DNA of 64,000 bases from Locusta migratoria (lineage: Eukaryota > Arthropoda > Insecta > Orthoptera > Acrididae). The notes beneath the pieces are model-generated. The model was not told the origin of the DNA. It searched no databases and was given only the letters and a program-made list of their open reading frames with translations. Where the stretch lies: contig CM048750.1 in NCBI GenBank assembly GCA_026315105.1, positions 168,854,549-168,918,548 on the forward strand. The letters are read 5' to 3'. Position 1 is the first letter of the stretch. The number at the start of each line of letters is the position of its first letter. The position numbers were made by a program, and so were the translations under genes. Below are positions 57,188 through 64,000 of the stretch, one piece after another.

Positions 57188-57590
57188 TTAATACACTACT
57201 TGGGCATTATGAACTATTTTTGATAATTTTATAATAATAACACCCCAATGTGGGCATAAACTAGGTAAACAAATAAAATACAATTTGTGTTCCATCAGCT
57301 GATTAGAACATGTACACAAATGCACGAGGTAGGTGAGGCGCTGTTTAAAGTGAGGCACCCTGGTTTCAAAAATTAATTTTCTTTTACATGTCGTCTGCCG
57401 TACAACCGAACCGTATTTCACGCCTAATATACTCCGCCATTTTCTTACAGCTCTCCGATCTTCTAAACCCATTTTTATTATCAGAATAGCTCACAGTATA
57501 CAACGCCTCGTCTGCTTCGTACATTTCTGTTAATTTTGTGGTTGTCTGAACACACCAACTACACTTTGCAGTCGTGTTTACAAACACACA
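57188..57590 (-). other. Unassigned open frames beside the retropepsin
   Basis: Two overlapping minus frames (57188-57472, 94 residues; 57384-57587, 67 residues) share the sequence in different phases. The ATG in 'aaatgtacgaagcagacg' near 57530 starts MYEADEALYTVSYSDN. Could be the start of a capsid-like ORF of the same retroelement or chance. No motif recognised. Confidence 0.25.
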
Positions 57591-58820
57591 GCAGTCGAAT
57601 AACTGCAGCGATGCTAGCGACCAAATCGGTGATATTTCGCATTGCAGTGAACAGAAGACAAACTACTTTTATGATCAAACCTACGACGAGGCACTAGATT
57701 TGATAATATTTCTTTGATGAAAGACGAGATATCCCTTTCAGATCCAAGGTTGCAGGTGATATGACATTAATATAGACAGGGACGTTTAAGATACAAAATA
57801 CACACAATAATTCATTACAAAAAAGAAAATAAATTTATTTTTAAACATTTTGTCCCACACAATTGTATGCTCACAACATCTTACAGTAACATGCCTTTGA
57901 AAGAAATGACATAATAACGTCACAGGATCATATAAAATCAACTGGCTGTCAGATATGATATCTTCACAGTCATGTCAAAGCAAGGATATCAACACCTTGT
58001 CAACAAGTCTTTCTTGCCGGCTTTGTAAGTTTGCCGGCTGCTGGTGCAACACAGTGTATAAAAATGGTATTAAAAGACGTTGCGCACGTTACCACAGTCC
58101 ATCCACGATTGTGTGATGCAGGGCCGACCTTCCTAGCGTGAGTCATAAGGAAATAAAGCAAGCAAAACCATAACCGCGCAATTGTACATTCAGGGCCTTA
58201 ATGGGATATTTCAAAGTTCCCCATTACACTGTCAAGTTTGACGTAAATATTTTACATATGAACTTTGAGAAAGAAGTATGATCTCATCTCATCATCATTG
58301 ACACGTAAGCCGCCTACGTGGAGTCAAATAGAAAGATTTACACTCAGACGGCCAAGAAAGCCATACGCTCATTTTCATTTTTACCGGCCTAATCATTTGT
58401 ACTTTTTTATCCTCTTTCTTAATACCCTTCCAAACTTCTTCTACCACCTTACCCTGTATACCATCTGACTAAAGTCACAATTTCCTCCAGAAACTACTAC
58501 GAAGTACCCTGTTGTATTTCTTTAAGAACACTGAGTGAAATCGCGCGATGTCAGAAAATGATATCGTAACAGGGCGGAGAACTGTCCCGACAGAGTATTT
58601 CGATACTTTTTTTCCTCCTTTCTTCCTTTTTTTCCCCCTTTCTAAAACTCTTCGTACTGCAATCTCTCGCCAGCGGAAGAAGAAAACTCCCATCAAGCAG
58701 ACTTGAACATGCAATTTCTCGGACACGGAAGAAGAAAATGTGATTACTGGTGGGAATAGCATTAACCCTCGTTCTGCACCTCCCCTCCCTCCCTGCCGCC
58801 CTCTGCCCCACCCTCAGTAC

Positions 58821-58825
<5 letters not shown>
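57591..58825. other. Unassigned DNA
   Basis: The frames at 58475-58811 (minus) show pyrimidine/purine bias and no motif. Confidence 0.3.
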
Positions 58826-58879
<54 letters not shown>

Positions 58880-58905
58880 GTGTACGTGTGTGTGTGTGTG
58901 TGGGT
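58826..58905. repeat. (CT)n then (GT)n microsatellite
   Basis: CT run about 58826-58877, then GT run to about 58902. Confidence 0.95.
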
Positions 58906-59677
58906 GGGTGGTGGGTGTGGGTGTCGGCAGGATAAGAGCATGAGAGGATCGCTTAACCGGTAAGTGGGCGTGCGCCGGAGCACTGATTAAAGCTGCTGTC
59001 CTGCGACCTCGCTCTGAACGCAGCGCGCCACCTCCCCTTGGCCTACGTGACGTCACGATAAAACTGCCCACTTCATACAGCCAAATGGAGGATGTATTTG
59101 CAGCCCTGGGCGCCCCGGGTACACGTAGAAAAGTGGTGCACTGCATAACACTGTGGTGCGATTTAATCTACATAAAAAAACTACTTCCTACAGGCCTAGA
59201 AAGAGCCACCAGATACCGACCGACCCCGGTATCATCCTCCGCTCTGAGGCGTTAACGGATGCTATATACACTAATCATTATATAAATACGCTAACACGAA
59301 AATTGTGGTACAGATTACAAATTTATTCGTACAAGAAGGCCAATGAAAGTTACATAATTCGAAAGACTGTTTGTCGTAGATTTCACGAATATAAATATTA
59401 TGTGTGCATTTAGCCATTAAGAGTGGTAAAAGGAAGTAGAAATTTTCCTATCTACAGCTTGGATCAAGTTTCTACATTACCCAACAATCAGCTCACTGAC
59501 TGGCTATTCGCCTCGACCAAAGACGCTGTAATGCAACGCATCTGCAGTATTAAAATAACGTATTAAAATAAGTGAACATTGAAACATAGAGTGCTCCCAA
59601 CTCACTTTCTTGTGCCGTTCAAATGCTTCATTTTCGCAGTGATTAAGAGTGGTTAAAGGAAATGGATGATTTTATAT
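58906..59677. other. Unassigned DNA
   Basis: GC-richer left part (58930-59120), nothing recognised. Confidence 0.3.
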
Positions 59678-59815
59678 GAATGCCTATATAAAGGATGATG
59701 CACCGGGAGAGGCATCTAGCGGTGCTCGGGTGGAACTACGAAGTCGAGAATGCCGATATAAATGATGATGCGTCGGGAGAGGCACGTAGCGGTGCACGTG
59801 TGGAACTACGAAGTC
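59678..59815. repeat. 68-bp tandem duplication
   Basis: Unit 59678-59745 and unit 59748-59815 share 'ggtggaactacgaagtc'-type text throughout ('gggagaggca', 'tagcggtgc'), about 85% identical, with a 2-bp gap. Confidence 0.85.
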
Positions 59816-60515
59816 CACATGTTGTCAGCTCTGAAATTCTGAATATCGCAGTATCGAAATAACATTATTTCTTGGCGTTGTATAAATATACGAACACCGA
59901 AATTGTAGTTCCATTTCAAATATTAGGCTAATGAATGTTATACACTTCGAAAATGGCATGAGAAGTATATAATTCCGTTTTTATTTGCTGTTATTGTGTG
60001 AGGTATTTTCCTTAACAGATACCGTTTCATACCTCCCAGTGCCGGTTAAATTTTACCGCATATCCCAGCGACCTCCTATGATAATGTTGGCAACGGGTGC
60101 TAAATAGTGAGAATCCTGTGAGTCTTCATTTTAGCCAATCGCTTTACAACACTGATGTTTTCTCATGGAGTCTTCGATTTACGAGGGCAATTATTTTTAC
60201 TGAGCGGACGAGGGTACATACAAGAACCTGTCAAACATATTGTAGGAACAGCATTATTTGTTTACTTCGTGGTCTGTACGATACACTAATCGAGTCATTC
60301 TATGTGGTTCGAACAAATGGGCAAAGATTTTCTATCGTGTTGTTGATGTTGCCAACATAATCACGCGAGGCCGCCGACATGATACGCAAAATTTTACCCC
60401 TAGTGACCATTGTAAACTCAATTGGTTTATTTTCGACCACAGGCAATACTAGTGCTCATAAATTAAGGATAATTGCAGATTGTGGTGCCACACAACGTGG
60501 CACTACACAAAACTG
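59816..60515. other. Unassigned AT-rich DNA
   Basis: Nothing recognised. Confidence 0.3.
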
Positions 60516-60524
60516 ACGCTAATT

Positions 60525-60790
60525 GCATAGGCACATAGGGAAGACATACGACACAGATCTGCAAGTCCACGGTATTGGTGATACGTTGAGAAAACCGTCA
60601 CGAAACACATGTGCTTCAAAACGCCACTGTTTCCTGCGGATGTATCCCGACATCAGTATGGGACATGATCGCCATGCACACATAACACAGGCCGTACAAC
60701 GGGTGGCATACTGTGGATCAGGTGGTTGACCAGCAGTTGGGTATAGCCTCCCATTCTAGCACCAGTGCCTGTCGGAGCTCGTGAAGTGTC
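60525..60790 (-). pseudogene. Tc1-like element fragment
   Basis: 'cctgcggatgtatcccgaca' and 'accagtgcctgtcggagctc' are phrases I know from Tc1-like elements of grasshoppers. The minus strand gives LRHF-like, then ALVxEWEA-like text in broken frames near 60780-60740 and ATRCTACV near 60690. Too damaged to assign domains. Confidence 0.45.
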
Positions 60791-61019
60791 CTAGTACTAA
60801 TCCAAGCGTTTTCTTAGTACTGACCCACGCGCTTATTTTTATTTATTTTTTTGTTCTTGATTATTTTCACTTATGTATAAGATTGTCATGTGCATAGGAC
60901 TTCTTAAATTTTTTCTGTTACCATTCTTGTATTGAACTTCATGTATTGACTTGTTCCACGACCATGGACTCGTACTCCTCAATTAGGTAGAGGGTGTTGA
61001 TCTCACTCAGCAGGCGTCA

Positions 61020-62090
61020 TTTAAAAAGCGATTTTTCAATATTCCGTCCGTAAGGGGGTGAAATAGGGAATGAAACGTTTTTTGAAAGTACGTTGCTATT
61101 TAGGCAATTTTGAAGATAGAACTACAAAACTTCGGATTTTAATTCAGGGTTCGAATTTAAAAGTCACGTGTTTCGCCATTTTTTTAAATTCAACCAATAA
61201 CGAGGTAAAACAGAGGACGCAAAAAAATTTATTTTCACTGTTGCTATTAAGACAATTTTCAAGCTAGAGCTGCAAAAATTGGTATTTGTATTGTTGGTTA
61301 GAATTTAAAAAATAAGTATTTCGGTATTTTCCAAATTGAACCATAAAGTGGTTTAAATTGGAGAGGGGATGTTTTTCGAAAATCTGTTGGTATTTAGGCA
61401 AATTTGAAGTTAGAACTACAAATTTTCGGATTTGGATTCGGGGTTCGAATTTAAAAGACACGTGTTTCGGTATTTTTGCAAATTCGACCAATAAGGGGGT
61501 GAAATACGGGATACAAAAATTTATTTTTAAAATGATGTTGCTGTTAACTCAAATTTGAAGCTATAACTACGAAACTTGGAATGTGGACTCTCGAACAGTA
61601 TGAAAAAGACACTAGTTTCGGTATTTTTGGAAATTAAACAACTAAGGGGGTAAAATATGGGATCAAAATTTCTTTTCGAAAACACATTGTTTTCAAGATA
61701 ATTTTGAAGCTAGATCTGCCAAAAATAGTATTTGTGTTGTTCGTTAGAATTTCGGTATATTTGGAAATTCAACCATGAAGGGGGTTAAACTGGAGTGGGG
61801 ATGTTTTTCGAAAATCTTTTGCTATTAAGGCAATTTTGAAGCTACAACCACATAAATTGGTATATGTTTTCTTGGTCAGAATTGAAAAGACATATGTTTC
61901 GGTATTTTCAGAAAATTTATCACTTAGGGGGTGAAATAGGGGATGAAACGTTGTTTTCAAAATACGTTGCTACTAAGTCAATCTTGCATCCAGAATTACA
62001 GTAAGTGATATTTGCGTACTTGGTTGGAATTTAAAAGACACATGTTGGGGTATTTTTCAAAATTCAACTATTACGGGGTGTCGTAGGGGA
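61020..62090. repeat. Tandem array, about 147-bp units x8
   Basis: Landmark 'ntaagggggtgaaata' recurs near 61051, 61200, 61346, 61493, 61643, 61777, 61924 and 62071, spacing about 134-150 bp. The text is the complement of the array at 53573-54300, with alternating unit types. Confidence 0.8.
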
Positions 62091-62102
62091 TTACAAGTAG
62101 TA

Positions 62103-62344
62103 AAATGAAATGTTCAAATATTTGTAAATCTTAAGAGACTTAACTACGGGGTCATCAGTCCCTGAGGCTTACAAAGTAATCAAACTATCTTAGACGAACT
62201 TATGCTAATTAAACTAACTTAGACTAACTTATGCTAACGACAACACAAATACCAATGTCCGAGGGACCATTCGAACCCCCGACGGCGAACAGCAGCGCCC
62301 ACCGCAGCATGGCGCATCAATACGCACGGCCATTCTGCCGCGGC
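62103..62344 (-). mobile_element. tRNA-derived SINE, long-linker form, 11-bp TSD
   Basis: Tail 'aaaatgaaatgttcaaatat' at left, an extra 'actaacttagactaacttat' duplication in the linker, a B-box complement near 62270-62283 and head complement ending 'tgccgcggc'. 'tacaagtagta' is duplicated at 62092-62102 and 62345-62355. Confidence 0.9.
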
Positions 62345-62489
62345 TACAAGTAGTATCACAACACTTCATTATGATAGTACTTAAGCTATATCTATGAAAA
62401 TTTATATTAAGAGGGAGAAACAACTTGTGCAGACCAACCAGCCTACGCATGCGAAGCGGTGGGCGGTAAGCTAGTATATAATATGGTGA

Positions 62490-62780
62490 TATGGTGTAGG
62501 GGTCAGAGCAACTGCCTACCAAGCAGGAGACCCGGGTTCGAATCACGAGCGCGGTTGCTCGCCGTCGGAGGTTCAAGTCCTCCCTGGGGTACGGGTGTGA
62601 GTGTGTGTTGTCCTTAGGTTAGTTTACCTTAGTTTAAGTAATTTGTAAGCTACGGACTGATGACCACGCAGTTTGGTCCGATAGATTTACAAACATTTTT
62701 TCGAATCACGACTGGGTACACATTTTTCAACTTTACCCATTCGCAGTTAATGCCACACATTCCTTGAATACGAATAAAAC
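62490..62780 (+). mobile_element. tRNA-like SINE split by another SINE
   Basis: The first part (62490-62548) is tRNA-like ('ggtcagagcaactgcctacc', then 'cccgggttcgaatcacg'). It resumes at 62700 with the duplicated 'ttcgaatcacga' and continues 'ctgggtacac' to about 62765. The same family lies in complement at 33060-33118. Confidence 0.7.
62549..62699 (+). mobile_element. 5'-truncated SINE with 12-bp TSD
   Basis: Begins inside the tRNA region ('gcgcggttgctcgccgtcgg'), so the A box is missing, and ends 'tttacaaacattttt'. 'ttcgaatcacga' at 62537-62548 and 62700-62711 is a perfect TSD, so the shortened form itself was inserted. Same family as 10022-10223. Confidence 0.9.
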
Positions 62781-63058
62781 TTTATACAGGGTGTTACAAA
62801 AAGGTACGGCCAAACTTTCGGGAAACATTCCTCACACACAAAGAAAGAAAATATGTTATGTGGACATGTATGTGGAAACGCTTAATTTCCATATCATAGC
62901 TCATTGTATTACTTCTCTTAAATCACATTAATCATGGAATGGAAACACACAGCAACAGAACGTACCAGCGCGACTTCAAACACTTTGTTACAGGAAATGT
63001 TCAACATTTCCTCCGTTAGCGAAGATACATGCATCCACCCTCCGTCGCCTGGAATACC

Positions 63059-63263
63059 AAAAAAAAATGTTTCAAATGTTTGTATAGTTTATGGGACTTA
63101 ACTACGGGGTCATCAGTCCCTAAACTTACAAACTACTTATGAACTACTTACGAACTAGGACGGCACAAATATCCATGCCCGAGGGGGGATTCGAACCCCC
63201 GACCGTAGTGGCCGTGCAGACCGTGACTGGAGCGCCTCAGTCCCCTCGGCCACCGCGGCCGGC
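63059..63263 (-). mobile_element. tRNA-derived SINE, CAAATG-tail family, 11-bp TSD
   Basis: Full-length minus copy. 'cctggaatacc' flanks it perfectly at 63048-63058 and 63264-63274. It lies in the C-terminal codons of the mariner transposase. Confidence 0.95.
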
Positions 63264-63647
63264 CCTGGAATACCTGTTGCGCTGATGCAGCGCTGGAGAA
63301 TGGTGTATTGTATCACAGCCGTCCACAATACGAGCAAGAAGAGTCTCTACAATTCGTACCGGGGTTGTGTAGACAAGAACTTTCAAATGCCCCCATAAAT
63401 GAAAGTCAAGAGGCTTGAGGTCAGGAGAGCGTGGAGGCCATGGAATTGGTGCGTCTCTACCAATCCATCGGTCACCGAATCTGTTGTTGAGAAGCGTACG
63501 AACACGTCGACTGAAATGTGCAGGAGCTCCATCGTGCATGAACCACATGTTGTGTCGTACTTGTAAAGGCACATGTTCTAGCAGCAGAGGTAGAGTATCC
63601 CGTATGAAATCATGATAACATGCTCCAGTCAGCATAGATGGGCCCAA
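63264..63647 (-). pseudogene. Mariner-like transposase, 3' half, SINE-terminated
   Basis: The minus frame from 63647 reads MLTGACYHDFIRDTLPLLL, then MWFMHDGAPAHFSRRV (second catalytic aspartate), then PIPWPPRSPDLKPLDFHLW (third aspartate) and VETLLARIVDGCDTI. The open frame runs on into the SINE, so its last nine or so residues come from SINE sequence and end at about 63237. Upstream of 63647 the gene is replaced by LINE sequence, so the helix-turn-helix and first catalytic aspartate are absent. Remaining frame is clean, suggesting recent activity of the family. Confidence 0.85.
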
Positions 63648-63654
63648 TCAAGTT

Positions 63655-64000
63655 GTTCTTGTTGTTGTTGTTGGATTTTTGAAGGGACTAAACAGCAACG
63701 GTTATCAGTCCCTTGTTCTGGTCTGAGAGATAAAACACTGTGTTAAGCGTTCCTAAGGAAGTGCGTTAACAAGTCAAAGAGTAAAAATCACTGGCAAATA
63801 TGAGGAAAGGATACAAGTAAAAACGAAGAAGAAAACACACCACCATTAAAGCACATGATAAAAAACCAGCTGCGCGAATAAAATCTAAAACACGTTCAAC
63901 CATAACAGCATCGTCTCCTAGCATAAAAGAAAGCGCGTCTGGCAGATTAAAAGATTGTCGCAAGGCAACTAAAAGTGTCCAGTCCACCAGAATGTGGACC
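63655..64000 (-). mobile_element. LINE 3' part, (AAC)n tail, runs off the window
   Basis: The left end is a GTT run (complement of an AAC tail) and 'gaagggactaaacagcaacg'. A minus frame (63766-63987) reads WTLLVALRQSFNLPDALSFML then VLDFIRAAGFL, which resembles the C-terminus of an I/R1-like LINE ORF2; the clade is a guess. The remainder lies beyond position 64000. Confidence 0.6.

Larger units (their letters stand above)
60987..62474 (+). mobile_element. Helitron-like element, 5'-truncated, with tandem array
   Basis: Inverted relative to the copy at 53492-54425. The right end 'gcctacgcatgcgaagcgg' to CTAG (62471-62474) followed by T matches the 3' end; the left end starts within 'gtagagggtgttgatc', so the 5' TC end is missing. 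Interrupted near its 3' end by a SINE (62103-62344). Confidence 0.65.
62787..63654 (-). mobile_element. Mariner-like element with SINE inside
   Basis: Left terminus 'cagggtgttacaaaaagg' after TA (62785-62786). The transposase 3' half is on the minus strand (63275-63647). A SINE splits it at 63059-63263, and a LINE end replaces the 5' half at 63655. Confidence 0.8.

Noticed and set aside
53573..62090. CRISPR-like repeat-spacer arrays
   Set aside because: Units of about 150 bp are tandem and wholly homologous, without short direct repeats and unique spacers; the genome is eukaryotic.

Overview
This window looks like repeat-dense nuclear DNA of an insect, most likely a grasshopper or locust (Orthoptera, Schistocerca-like). 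No complete host protein gene is visible. The assignment is inference: it rests on recognising tRNA-derived SINEs whose tails carry the text 'gggacttaactacggggtcatcagtccctaaac' type consensus, RTE-like LINEs ending in (ACA)n, LINEs ending in (TGTAGA)n, and Tc1/mariner, pogo, piggyBac, hAT-like, Helitron-like, BEL/Pao and gypsy remnants, all decayed and AT-rich. There are no bacterial operons, ribosome-binding sites or CRISPR arrays.

Layout. 0-8 kb: microsatellites, two SINEs, a LINE 3' end, a decayed mariner (4.57-5.46 kb) that received a 116-bp palindromic insert and a 71-A homopolymer. 8.1-10.7 kb: a nest, with one RTE LINE inserted antiparallel into another (13-bp target-site duplication, TSD) and a SINE inside the second. 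11.3-12.0 kb: a mariner with intact termini and a deleted interior. 13.1-14.3 kb: pogo/Tigger-like transposase debris. 15.8-19.0 kb: several inverted-repeat (fold-back) elements. 19.2-20.4 kb: piggyBac derivative bounded by TTAA. 20.9-22.5 kb: CR1-like LINE plus SINE. 23-34 kb: SINEs, Tc1 debris, palindromes, microsatellites. 35.7-36.4 kb: fold-back element. 38.5-39.3 kb: G-rich degenerate tandem DNA. 39.6-42.6 kb: inverted Tc1-like copies with a hAT-like element inside. 42.6-44.9 kb: BEL/Pao integrase tail, an LTR and an RTE LINE. 45.0-45.2 kb: a CpG-rich block with a possible first coding exon (ATG plus GTAAGG donor), the only candidate piece of host gene. 47.6-54.7 kb: SINE, two Helitron-like elements, a fold-back element, a LINE. 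55-57.2 kb: mariner inside Helitron-like sequence, then a retropepsin fragment. 60.5-64 kb: Tc1 debris, a third Helitron-like element with about 147-bp internal tandem units, then nested SINE/mariner/LINE insertions running off the end.

The two most interesting signals are (1) a recurring motif CTGANRA-T-[hairpin]-GAAAC, found at about ten sites on both strands, in which the stem bases differ from site to site yet stay paired (covariation), often sitting in the arms of inverted repeats. It recalls the hammerhead ribozyme core known from Penelope-like elements. (2) Helitron-like elements (5' TC, 3' CTAG) that carry tandem arrays of about 147-150 bp units. All boundaries were read by eye; no alignment or database search was possible.
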